Part shown: piece after piece, positions 8,571 through 16,165 of the stretch | Position numbering within the stretch: position 1 is the stretch's first letter | Layout: each line of letters begins with the position of its first letter | Assembly: GCA_003482455.1 (NCBI GenBank) | Contig: DMYW01000008.1 | Span: 1 to 23,633 of the forward strand | Length of the DNA: 23,633 nt | From: Rheinheimera sp. | Lineage (GTDB): Bacteria; Pseudomonadota; Gammaproteobacteria; Enterobacterales; Alteromonadaceae | Direction of reading: 5' to 3' | Notes under the pieces: model-generated | Seen by the model: only the letters and a program-made list of their open reading frames with translations | The model's database searches: none | What the model was told of the DNA's origin: nothing | Program-made: the position numbers and the translations under genes

Positions 8571-8675
8571 CGTGTTCCTGCCAGTTGGTAAAAAAAGGGC
8601 GCTATGGTACTGAAAAACCAGCGCAGTTGCACTGTGCTGCAGGCGAAAAATTTCCATCGCGCTACAGCTGAATTT

Positions 8676-8693
8676 TTGTCATGCGATTGTCAT
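8676..8693 (+). promoter_or_regulatory. Candidate PHO box (PhoB site) upstream of phoH
   Basis: Two identical 7-base repeats, TTGTCAT at 8676-8682 and 8687-8693, are separated by four bases. That is the geometry of the PhoB-binding PHO box (CTGTCAT-N4-CTGTCAT), and it is oriented toward phoH. AT-rich -10 candidates lie downstream (TATGTT at 8715-8720, TATAAC at 8724-8729). The gap to the nearest good -10 is about 21 bases, roughly one helical turn more than the usual spacing of about 11 that I recall, so activation from this site is plausible but unproven. The rapA start lies 106 bases away on the other side. Confidence 0.55.
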
Positions 8694-8771
8694 CCAATGC
8701 CGTGCATCATGCTCTATGTTTAATATAACAACCTGATTTCTTTGGTTGTTTCCGCAAGAAAGGAGATGCCT

Positions 8772-10163
8772 ATGGCGCGCAGGAAACTGAAAGATAAGAA
8801 GATTTACGTCCTCGATACCAATATTCTGCTGCACGACCCGACCGCGTTTTTAAACTTCGAAGAGCACGACGTCGTCATTCCAATGACGGTGTTAGAAGAA
8901 TTAGACCATATCAAAGACAAACACAAAGATGTCAGTCGAGATGCTCGAGTGGCGATCCGTTCATTGGAAGATACCCTCAAAGATGCCTCGCCGGAGCAAA
9001 TGCTGCAAGGTGTTGATTTGCCGTCTTACGGTGATGAAAAAGTGCGCGGCCGCTTGTTTATCGTCAACGACCACCACATCAGCGATCAAATTCCCGGATT
9101 GCCTGGCGGGGAGAACGATCATCTGATCATCAATACCGCGTTGTTTTTGCAGCGCGAAAAAGCGCCAACCAAAGTGGTGCTGGTGACCAAAGACATCAAT
9201 ATGCGCCTGAAAGCCAAAGGTGCTGGCCTGAAGTGGGTCGAGGACTACCGCACCGACCAACTGATCGACGACGTCAAGTTGTTGTACAAAGGCTTTTATC
9301 GCGTCCCCGGTGACTTCTGGAGTCAAATCAAAGATTGCCAAAGCCAGCAAGAAGGCCGCGAAACTTATCATTATTTACCGCGCAACTTGTTACCGTCGGC
9401 CTATATCAATGAGTTTATCGTCGATGAGCATGAAACCTTTGCTGGGCGTGTCGTGGAGATTAAAGACGATCGCATCAAAGTGCTGGATATCGGCATTGAG
9501 CGGCTGATGCACAAACATGCGTGGGGCGTGCATCCGAAAAACATTTATCAAGCGATGGCATTGTACGCGTTGCTCGAACCGTCGATTGATTTGGTGATTT
9601 TAACCGGCCCTGCCGGTTGCGGGAAAACCTTGTTAGCTTTGGCGGCGGCGCTGGAAATGGTGATTGAGCGCGGTATGTATGACAAAGTCATTGTCACGCG
9701 CAATACACCAGAAATCGCTGAATCTATTGGCTTTTTGCCGGGTTCGGAAGAAGAGAAAATGGCGCCTTGGCTGGCGGCTATTACCGATTCACTGGAAGTG
9801 CTACATAAGTCTGATGAACATCCGCATGCGTCAGTGAATTACATCATGGAAAAAGCCAATATCCAGTTTAAGTCGATTAACTTTATGCGCGGTCGCAGCA
9901 TTCAACATTCGATCGTTATTTTGGATGAATGTCAGAACCTGACGGCGGCGCAACTAAAAACCATCATCACGCGTTGTGGTGAAGGCACTAAACTGATTTG
10001 CTCGGGCAACTTGGCGCAAATCGATAGTAATTATCTAACTGCAGTCACCTCGGGTCTTACCTATATAGTGGAGCGATTTAAGAACTTTGAAGGCAGCACA
10101 ACGATTAACTTAAGTGGCGTGGTGCGCAGTCGTTTAGCGTCGTTTGCTGAAGCGAATCTGTAG
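8772..10163 (+). CDS. PhoH family protein with N-terminal PIN domain (PhoH2/YlaK type)
   Basis: A 463-residue two-domain protein. The N-terminal PIN ribonuclease fold (about 8-150) has acidic residues in YVLDTNILL (Asp14), VLEELD and VTKDINMRLKA. The C-terminal PhoH ATPase (from about 240) has Walker A GPAGCGKT at 279-286 and Walker B VILDECQNLT at 381-390. In studied relatives (mycobacterial PhoH2) the fusion acts as an RNA helicase/RNase; the target here is unknown. The start is ATG 8772, six bases after AAGGAG. An ATG at 8766 abuts that ribosome site and is rejected, as is a TTG at 8742. It diverges from rapA. Its promoter region holds a PHO-box-like repeat, consistent with the phosphate-starvation naming of the family. 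Confidence 0.88.
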   Translation: MARRKLKDKKIYVLDTNILLHDPTAFLNFEEHDVVIPMTVLEELDHIKDKHKDVSRDARVAIRSLEDTLKDASPEQMLQGVDLPSYGDEKVRGRLFIVNDHHISDQIPGLPGGENDHLIINTALFLQREKAPTKVVLVTKDINMRLKAKGAGLKWVEDYRTDQLIDDVKLLYKGFYRVPGDFWSQIKDCQSQQEGRETYHYLPRNLLPSAYINEFIVDEHETFAGRVVEIKDDRIKVLDIGIERLMHKHAWGVHPKNIYQAMALYALLEPSIDLVILTGPAGCGKTLLALAAALEMVIERGMYDKVIVTRNTPEIAESIGFLPGSEEEKMAPWLAAITDSLEVLHKSDEHPHASVNYIMEKANIQFKSINFMRGRSIQHSIVILDECQNLTAAQLKTIITRCGEGTKLICSGNLAQIDSNYLTAVTSGLTYIVERFKNFEGSTTINLSGVVRSRLASFAEANL

Positions 10164-10181
10164 CGCGTTGCTGCGTCCCTT

Positions 10182-10225
10182 GCAGATTGACTTGCTTTGC
10201 TAATCCGCTAGGCTAGTCAATCTGC
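10182..10225. repeat. Inverted repeat between phoH and the eroded-kinase gene
   Basis: Perfect 11-bp arms, GCAGATTGACT at 10182-10192 and AGTCAATCTGC at 10215-10225, flank a 22-base loop. A T-T mismatch and then GC pairs can extend the stem inward. No T run follows, so it is not a standard intrinsic terminator. It starts 18 bases after the phoH stop and ends 22 bases before the next start codon. It could be a weak terminator or mRNA stabiliser for phoH, or an operator or RNA structure controlling the next gene. Confidence 0.6.
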
Positions 10226-10247
10226 CTCATTATGGATTGCTGTCGCT

Positions 10248-12662
10248 GTGAGAATTAAATCTTGGTCGTCGTTATTGTTTGTGTTGTCACTGTCGCTCAT
10301 CTGGGGGGGCGGCTACTGGTTGTGGCATCAAACAGCGATTTGGCAGCAACAACAACACAAAACTGAACTTAGTTTACAAGTCGAACGTGCCGACGCTTTG
10401 CTCAGTCAGTGGCAACAAAACTATCAACTGCATTTGCAGTACCTGCAACATGACCTCGACAGCATTACACCGCTAAATACCGACAGCCCGCTGCTTGATC
10501 CATGGGCTGAACTCAGTGACAAAATTCAGCATACATTGTGGCCTGACCCATTACTGGCGTACGGTTGGTTGGATCAAGATGGTAAAGCACTGCATTTAAG
10601 CCAACCGATGGCCAGTGCATGGTTGGCGCAAAGCACCTTACCGGAACTGGAACTGGGCGAGGCCAAAGCACAATTTGGTAGCCCACAAATTTACAGTCGC
10701 AAGTGGTTAGTGCCGGTGTATTTGCGCTTTCGCCAAGGCCATTTGGTACTTTGGATCTCGCTCAAACCCTTACAAGATCAATTGCAGGCTTTGCTGCAAC
10801 GCACCCCTGATGCCAGCTGGTTGTTGGTCGGCGTGGATGGTTTTTTACAATCACCCAGCCCAGCACAGTCGCTGTTAATTGATAAGCTAGTCAGCCAAAG
10901 CAGCGAGGAGAAACTACTGCGGTTCGCTTTAAAGCGTCCACCTGTGCCACTCGAATCTGCTTTGCAGACGTTTGATAGCACAGCAGCCTGGCCGGAAACG
11001 GCGTTAATGCAAGCGATGCGCAACAGTTCGCGTGGTTTTTTACCCAACTACGCAACCAACTATTTGGGGCGACCCGCTTTATCGGCATGGCAATGGCACG
11101 ACCAATGGCAAGCCTATCTGGTGGTCGAGCGTGATGGTGTGAAGTTAATCGCCGAGCAAAAGAAACGACAACGTTGGTTGTTGATGTTACTGGGGGGCAG
11201 CAGTGTATTGCTGACCATTATATTCGCACTACTGCAGCGCAGCGTGCGGCGTCAGCAACGTCGTCATCAACAAGCGTTGGTGGAGCAAAGTTTTCATCAG
11301 GTTGAACCCGCCGAGCTCGCGGAGGCACTTGAACACGCCGAAGCCGAGCAGCTGAATCGTTTTCCGGAGGCGTCGCAAGCTCATACTTTATTGCAAGCTT
11401 GGTTAGATCCAACGACGACGGCCCAGACCTTGCGTCAGATGACTCAGGCTTGGTTGGCGCGTCATCCATCCCACCAAGGACCGCAACCGCTGTATGCGCT
11501 AGCCTTACGTGCGCCGTTATTTCAATTAGTGCAGCGCGTACAACGCCAGCATCCCAAAGCAGAGGTGTTGTTAGATCTGCATGCTGACGTGCCCGAGTGG
11601 CTACTGTTGCCGTGGAGTACGTTACCGCTGGTGCTCGAATTTTTGTTGCTCGACGCGCTCACTCGCAGTGTGTCGCAACGCGTGAAGGTGCATGTGGTTA
11701 TGGCTGAACAGCAACGACTGCGTTTCGAAATTATCGATGACGGGACTTTGTTATCAGAAGGGCAATGGTTGTCAATGCTGCACAGTGCAACGGAGCCAAC
11801 CAGCCAAGCGGCCGTTGATTTTGTGCAGATCCAAGAATGGGTCGCGGCGTTGCAGGGGCAATTGTCGGGACACAGCCAAGCCGACAATCGATTGTTATTG
11901 ACGATCCCTGCTCAGCCACTGGCGACCCAGTCTGCGCGGGACGAACTGCAAGTGGTAGATGGCGCCGCTATGTTGTTGTGTCCAGCCGGCGATGCACAGC
12001 AAGCCTACACTCGGCTTTTGCGAACCATGGGGCTGCGATTAGTCCCTCTAGATGACGCCGAGCAATTCCTGCAGTGGTGTGGATCACAACACGATCATCA
12101 GCTTGATTATTTCATCCTCGATGAAGGATTTGTGCAGCATGACTGCGAGCTGGCAGGAAAAATGGTGGCTGTGGTACGGCGCTATTTCCCTAACGCATCC
12201 TTGATGTTATTGGTCAGTGATAGTGAGTCTTGGCTGGCGTTACAGCAAGAGCTGCAGGTGCAGCTGCTGGAAAAGCCGCTGTTGCTTGAGAGTTTATCGC
12301 TCGCATTACAATCCTCGGCGGCTGAGACTTTCCGACCTTTTACGCGGCGTATTTGGCTTTATCAGCCAGATTCGTTACAGTACTGGTATCAGGAACAGCA
12401 ATTGCAGAATCAAGGCTATGTGGTTCAGCCGCTGCGCAGTTGGCCTGAGTTACCCGCCTACACAGCCGATGATTTATTGATGTTGCCGCTGACGGAACGG
12501 GTGATGCTCAGTGAACGAATTGATGAACACCAAGTGATCTGGACCTGCCCAGAGCAGATGTTGGTAGATGATCTAGCGGCTGATTTGTTGCTGTGGCCAG
12601 TAGAACTTGGTGGAGTGGAGCTTAGCCACCTGTTGTATCAGGCCTATAGTCGAGACCTCTAA
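10248..12662 (+). CDS. Hybrid histidine-kinase-like membrane protein with eroded catalytic boxes
   Basis: An 804-residue inner-membrane protein. TM1 spans about 8-26, a Cache-like periplasmic sensor region about 27-308, and TM2 about 310-330. A Gln/Glu-rich helical linker follows with no recognisable H-box histidine. Residues about 440-555 have the order of a HATPase_c domain, but the N-box Asn positions are occupied by Phe465 and Asp469, and the G1 box reads DDGTLL (497-502) instead of D-N-G-x-G. A receiver-like domain (about 570-690) keeps the phosphoacceptor-like Asp625 (ILDEGF), Ser657 and the Lys676-Pro pair but lacks the acidic pair after strand 1. A second, more degenerate receiver-like unit (about 698-804) lacks all these residues. 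GTG 10248 is the best start, with a weak ribosome site (GGA, 11 bases away). Kinase activity is unlikely. Its stop abuts the next gene's ATG. Confidence 0.6.
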   Translation: MRIKSWSSLLFVLSLSLIWGGGYWLWHQTAIWQQQQHKTELSLQVERADALLSQWQQNYQLHLQYLQHDLDSITPLNTDSPLLDPWAELSDKIQHTLWPDPLLAYGWLDQDGKALHLSQPMASAWLAQSTLPELELGEAKAQFGSPQIYSRKWLVPVYLRFRQGHLVLWISLKPLQDQLQALLQRTPDASWLLVGVDGFLQSPSPAQSLLIDKLVSQSSEEKLLRFALKRPPVPLESALQTFDSTAAWPETALMQAMRNSSRGFLPNYATNYLGRPALSAWQWHDQWQAYLVVERDGVKLIAEQKKRQRWLLMLLGGSSVLLTIIFALLQRSVRRQQRRHQQALVEQSFHQVEPAELAEALEHAEAEQLNRFPEASQAHTLLQAWLDPTTTAQTLRQMTQAWLARHPSHQGPQPLYALALRAPLFQLVQRVQRQHPKAEVLLDLHADVPEWLLLPWSTLPLVLEFLLLDALTRSVSQRVKVHVVMAEQQRLRFEIIDDGTLLSEGQWLSMLHSATEPTSQAAVDFVQIQEWVAALQGQLSGHSQADNRLLLTIPAQPLATQSARDELQVVDGAAMLLCPAGDAQQAYTRLLRTMGLRLVPLDDAEQFLQWCGSQHDHQLDYFILDEGFVQHDCELAGKMVAVVRRYFPNASLMLLVSDSESWLALQQELQVQLLEKPLLLESLSLALQSSAAETFRPFTRRIWLYQPDSLQYWYQEQQLQNQGYVVQPLRSWPELPAYTADDLLMLPLTERVMLSERIDEHQVIWTCPEQMLVDDLAADLLLWPVELGGVELSHLLYQAYSRDL

Positions 12663-13730
12663 ATGAAAAAACACCAAGGCAATCCATTGGTACAGGAATA
12701 CCGCCGCAGCAGTCGGCGTGGTTGGTTCTTGGTGCTGACTTTAAGTCTAGCCTTGGGCGCGATTAGTTTTGTGCATCAACATCAGCAACGCATCGACGCT
12801 CGTCAACAGCTGCTCAATGTGGTTACGTTGGATTTACAGCATCAATTACAACCTTATTTTCACTTGCTGAAAACCCTGCAGTTAGATGCCGGCCTGTATT
12901 TTAATCGTGAAGAGCCTATTGATAAGATTGAACAAAATCAGTTGCTTGTGCTAAATGCGGACGAGAAAAACAATTTGCTGCCTGCTGAAATTAACATGTT
13001 GGTTGGCATGAAAGGGCAGCTACAAGCATTTTCACACAGCGTGGCTGGTGTCAAACAATTGGGCTATCGCAGCCAACGTGGTTATTGGTTTGATGCCGCC
13101 CCCATCGAATCGAATCGCCGTGAACAAATGCAGCAGCTGACGGCACCACTAGATCAACTCAATACGAAGTTAACTGATGTCAGTAGTTGGGCAGTTAATT
13201 CGGCGCGCGATGGCATCGCAATCGCGGTACCAGTTCGGCATAACAGCTTATTGGGCTATTGGGTGGTGCAAATCGATTTGATTGCGTTACTTAAAGAACT
13301 TAATCAGATTGAAAATCATGCTTCGATCATTTTAATGAACGATAAAGCGGTGCCTTTATTGACGGTGCAAGACGCGCAATTAGTGGACAATAATTACGAT
13401 GGCTTGCACCAAAATGATATTTTTCAGGGGATCAGTGGCACACCATTTCTGTTGCATGTGCAGCCGGATGGTGCAGAGTCTGTCCGTGGAGCCTTGTGGT
13501 CATTTCTAACGCAGTGGTTGTTGTTCTTAGTGGTGTTAACTCTGCTGCATCTATACCAACGTTATCGCTTCAAAAAGAAAGTGTTAGGTCCTTTTGCGCG
13601 ACTGGTCACTCACTGGAATCGACTGGAGCGGGGCGATGCGGTGGGCGTTCGACACGTGCCTACCGAGTGGAAACCGTGGTTTGAACAAGCTGACCGTATC
13701 GCTGAACAAGCTAAAGATCGAGAACAGTAA
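12663..13730 (+). CDS. Two-TM Cache-like sensor ending in a HAMP-like segment, no output domain
   Basis: A 355-residue membrane protein. TM1 spans about 21-37 and a periplasmic region about 38-276 has Cache-like features (the GIAIAVPVRHNSLLGYWVVQ strand pair at about 184-203). TM2 spans about 277-298, then a HAMP-like stretch (299-346) carries the conserved Pro310 and a LERGD turn. The usual D-E-I-G element is replaced (TEW at 334-336) and the protein stops nine residues later, before any kinase, GGDEF or methyl-accepting domain. The ATG directly follows the TAA of the upstream gene (TAAATG), so the two are surely co-transcribed and probably coupled. The last 20 bases overlap the convergent transglutaminase-like gene. 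It may be a co-receptor for the eroded kinase, or a receptor that lost its output domain. Confidence 0.6.
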   Translation: MKKHQGNPLVQEYRRSSRRGWFLVLTLSLALGAISFVHQHQQRIDARQQLLNVVTLDLQHQLQPYFHLLKTLQLDAGLYFNREEPIDKIEQNQLLVLNADEKNNLLPAEINMLVGMKGQLQAFSHSVAGVKQLGYRSQRGYWFDAAPIESNRREQMQQLTAPLDQLNTKLTDVSSWAVNSARDGIAIAVPVRHNSLLGYWVVQIDLIALLKELNQIENHASIILMNDKAVPLLTVQDAQLVDNNYDGLHQNDIFQGISGTPFLLHVQPDGAESVRGALWSFLTQWLLFLVVLTLLHLYQRYRFKKKVLGPFARLVTHWNRLERGDAVGVRHVPTEWKPWFEQADRIAEQAKDREQ

Positions 13731-14598
13731 ACTGCTGGTTGCGTATCTCATCGAGATAATCAGGGTTTGGATAACCGATTTTCGCTTGGGCAGGGCCTGT
13801 GGCATCTATGAGTAACAAATTGAAACTCTGATGCGGGATCGCTACTTCATCACGAATGGGCGGAATGCGTGCGCCGACCATTGCGTGGTCATCGAAGTAA
13901 ATTAATGCTAACGGTAACCTAGGGAATATCTGCCGCATAATCGCCGCCCACAACACGGCTTTACTGTCACAATCACCTTGGTTTTGGAAAATGACCTCGA
14001 TTGGTGCGCTGTACCCTACTCCTGGCGAAGAGCGGCGATCCTCTAAATTCTGATACGGGATCTGTTCAACCCAACTGGTCAAGCCAGCCGCGACCTGCCT
14101 GATATTCTGATTGCCGTAAAGGCCAACAAAAGCCTGTGCTACGGGCGCTAAGTCTTGCTGGGCTTGGCGGAAATGGGCTGGGTGATCTTGCACCACCCAG
14201 GTCTTTTGGCGGGAGTCGTCTTGGAAGCGATACTGATGTTTCGCCAAATATTCATTAATCAGACGCTGTTGCTCTGTGGCGAGTCGTTGTTGTAGATCGG
14301 CAACTTTGCGCGAGTCCGAGCCATTCACTTCGATGCGAAGCGGTAAGTTCGCTGGGGAGAACTGCAGGCGGACACCCGCTTGTGGTTGGCTAGCGGCAAA
14401 CCGCATCATGCCATTTCGAACGTATTGTTCCGCCAATTCTGGGCGGTAGCGGATGCGTGTCCGATAACGCTCTAGCAGTTGATTATCTAAACTAAAACTT
14501 AAGGTTTTGCCGTCTAACAGGGTATAGCTGAACTGTTTGGGGGCTGCTGACAACAGCCAAGGCAACCCCAAGCAACAAAGCATCACTAAATACTTCAT
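13711..14598 (-). CDS. Exported transglutaminase-fold cysteine enzyme
   Basis: A 295-residue protein with an N-terminal signal peptide (about 1-19, SAA-PK). The C-terminal half carries a papain/transglutaminase-like triad in the expected order: Cys210 in QGDCDSKAVLW, His228 in DDHAMVGARIP and Asp255 in LLIDATGP. The N-terminal half (about 25-165) is charged and helical and not recognised. Such proteins can be peptidases, amidases or cross-linking enzymes in the periplasm; the substrate is unknown. The start ATG overlaps the stop of the choice-of-anchor H gene by 4 bases (ATGA), so the two proteins are made together and that neighbour is a reasonable candidate substrate or partner (inference). 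It converges on the sensor gene with a 20-base overlap. Confidence 0.7.
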   Translation of the reverse strand: MKYLVMLCCLGLPWLLSAAPKQFSYTLLDGKTLSFSLDNQLLERYRTRIRYRPELAEQYVRNGMMRFAASQPQAGVRLQFSPANLPLRIEVNGSDSRKVADLQQRLATEQQRLINEYLAKHQYRFQDDSRQKTWVVQDHPAHFRQAQQDLAPVAQAFVGLYGNQNIRQVAAGLTSWVEQIPYQNLEDRRSSPGVGYSAPIEVIFQNQGDCDSKAVLWAAIMRQIFPRLPLALIYFDDHAMVGARIPPIRDEVAIPHQSFNLLLIDATGPAQAKIGYPNPDYLDEIRNQQFTVLDL

Positions 14599-15242
14599 GA
14601 ACCTTTCCGGCGAGCTCGACGCAGATAAGCCAAGCCTAAAAGCAGGATTGAAGAAAAGCCAGCAGAACCGGCAGATTCTTCAACAATCACCACATCGCCA
14701 CGACTGTCTGACCATTGATCTTCCAGTGGCATCCGATCTAACACTGCGGTGTCGTTGCCCGAGATCTCCGCCAGCAACTGGCCGGACTGTGCGTCGCGCA
14801 GTTGGATGCGCATCCAATACATGGTGCGAGATAAGTTTTTCAAATCGGCGGTAATTTCGAACCAATCAGTGCGGCTGCCGCCGTTGAGTTCAAAAATAGA
14901 ACTGGTGTGGATAATCCGTTCATAGCCGTTATTGATCAAGCTGTAGACGGCGTAAACAGGGTGACGGCTGTAACTAGAATCGGCATCAAAACGGACGCGG
15001 ATTTGGCTGTAATAGCCATCGCCATCATCATCGCGGCGCAGCGTTAAATCGATACTTTGGAACCAAGCGGTGCTGCTATAACTTTGCACCATGGCCTGAC
15101 TGTATGATGCAGTAGGGACTTTGCTTATGTCGACTTGAACGTTGTTAAACCGTTCGGTGGTGGGTTGCAATTGTTCGGGAATTTCAGCGGCACACAGTGG
15201 TAAACTAACCGCAAAACATAAACTCATCAAATAGCGCATCAT
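14595..15242 (-). CDS. Choice-of-anchor H family protein with GlyGly-CTERM-like tail
   Basis: A 215-residue surface or periplasmic protein. A signal peptide spans about 1-19. The core (about 57-175) has the alternating strands and the Asp-rich calcium-loop-like RRDDDGDGYYSQIRVRFDAD (69-88), followed by HTSSIFELNGGSRTDWFEI and a closing LDRMPLEDQW segment. This pattern matches my recollection of the choice-of-anchor H family. The C-terminus is tripartite: SAGSAG (190-195), a short hydrophobic helix (196-207) and RRARRK (208-213). It resembles the GlyGly-CTERM signal processed by rhombosortase, though the glycine motif is atypical. Two adjacent ATGs (15242, 15239) follow GGAGG; I took the first. 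It is the upstream member of a coupled pair with the transglutaminase-fold gene and diverges from the pseudouridine synthase gene. Confidence 0.7.
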   Translation of the reverse strand: MMRYLMSLCFAVSLPLCAAEIPEQLQPTTERFNNVQVDISKVPTASYSQAMVQSYSSTAWFQSIDLTLRRDDDGDGYYSQIRVRFDADSSYSRHPVYAVYSLINNGYERIIHTSSIFELNGGSRTDWFEITADLKNLSRTMYWMRIQLRDAQSGQLLAEISGNDTAVLDRMPLEDQWSDSRGDVVIVEESAGSAGFSSILLLGLAYLRRARRKGS

Positions 15243-15325
15243 CGGGTCCTCCGTGCGTGTTTCTTTGATGCTGGCAAAGTTGGCTGAATTGATTCTGAAT
15301 CGGCCACAACAAAAAGGCATAAAGC

Positions 15326-16165
15326 ATGAAATTGGTTCTGTCGGTGCGCGTTGAGCAGACCGCGCTGGCGATTGATATTTTAGCGGCAAAAGCACCCGCC
15401 ATTTCCAAAAGTAAACTCAAAGATGCCATGGCCAAAGGTGCTGTGGCGCTCAAGCGTGGCAAAGTCACCAAGCGGTTGCGTCGTGCCCAAGCGGAAGTGC
15501 TGGTCGGTGATGAGTTGCAGCTGCATTACGATGACGACATTTTGAGCCGCCCAGCACTGGACGCATCACTCGTGCTGGATGCCGGTGACTACAGTATCTG
15601 GTACAAACCACCAGGCATGTTATCACAAGGCAATGAATGGAGTGACCATCTGGCGTTGCTGCGTGTCGTTGAACAACATTTTGCACAAAAACGCCCGGTG
15701 TTTTTAGTGCATCGTTTGGATCGTGAGGCCAGTGGCTTGGTGATCATTGCCCACAAGCAAGCGTCTGCCGCCGAGTTTAGTCAATTGATCCAAGAGCGGA
15801 AAATTCAGAAAACTTACCATGTGCAAGTCAAAGGCGTGCTCAGTGACGCCTTGCGATTGGCTGGTGTGGTCAACGAGCCATTGGACGGTAAGCCCTCAGA
15901 AACAAGGTTTAGCGTGTTGCAACAGCAGCTACAGCCGGCCCGCACTTGGCTGTCGATTGATTTGGTCACAGGGCGTAAGCACCAGATCCGGCGGCATTTT
16001 GCGGCGATTGGGTACCCTGTGATGGGCGATCCTATGTATGGCAAAAACAATCAGGACCCTGCAGGCTTGGCGCTGCAGGCGGTACGACTTAGTTTTAAAT
16101 TGAAAAAATCAGCGGCAATGACAGTGGAATTACCGCTGCAATTCCACCGGTTCGTCCCTCAATAA
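15326..16165 (+). CDS. RluA-family pseudouridine synthase with N-terminal S4-like domain
   Basis: A 279-residue RNA-modifying enzyme. An S4-like RNA-binding region opens the protein (about 12-68, with SKSKLKDAMAKGAVALKRG). The RluA-type catalytic domain follows: WYKPPGMLSQG, HRLDREASGLVI with catalytic Asp132, KTYHVQVKG, LVTGRKHQIRRHF and GYPVMGDPMYG. The S4 domain separates it from the rluA found earlier in the window and places it nearer the RluC/RluD/TruC side of the family, but I cannot assign the target uridine. The ATG at 15326 has AAAAAGG about nine bases upstream. Its 3' end overlaps the convergent TPR gene by 36 bases. Confidence 0.85.
   Translation: MKLVLSVRVEQTALAIDILAAKAPAISKSKLKDAMAKGAVALKRGKVTKRLRRAQAEVLVGDELQLHYDDDILSRPALDASLVLDAGDYSIWYKPPGMLSQGNEWSDHLALLRVVEQHFAQKRPVFLVHRLDREASGLVIIAHKQASAAEFSQLIQERKIQKTYHVQVKGVLSDALRLAGVVNEPLDGKPSETRFSVLQQQLQPARTWLSIDLVTGRKHQIRRHFAAIGYPVMGDPMYGKNNQDPAGLALQAVRLSFKLKKSAAMTVELPLQFHRFVPQ

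Noticed and set aside
8571..8657. N-terminal extension of rapA by 29 codons
   Set aside because: The canonical RapA N-terminus starts at the ATG at 8570 with its own ribosome site; the extension has no family match.
8961..9371. Open frame of about 136 codons antisense to phoH
   Set aside because: It falls within the PIN domain of a confident gene, has no start signal and no family resemblance.
11522..11887. Cys/Ser-rich open frame antisense to the eroded-kinase gene
   Set aside because: Cys/Ser/Thr-rich translation is typical of the complement of Gln/Leu-rich coding DNA; no ribosome site.
10248..13730. The two sensor genes as one gene split by a frameshift or stop
   Set aside because: The second gene begins with its own positively charged N-terminus, TM1 and Cache region, and the first ends with a complete-looking domain; they are two membrane proteins, not halves of one.
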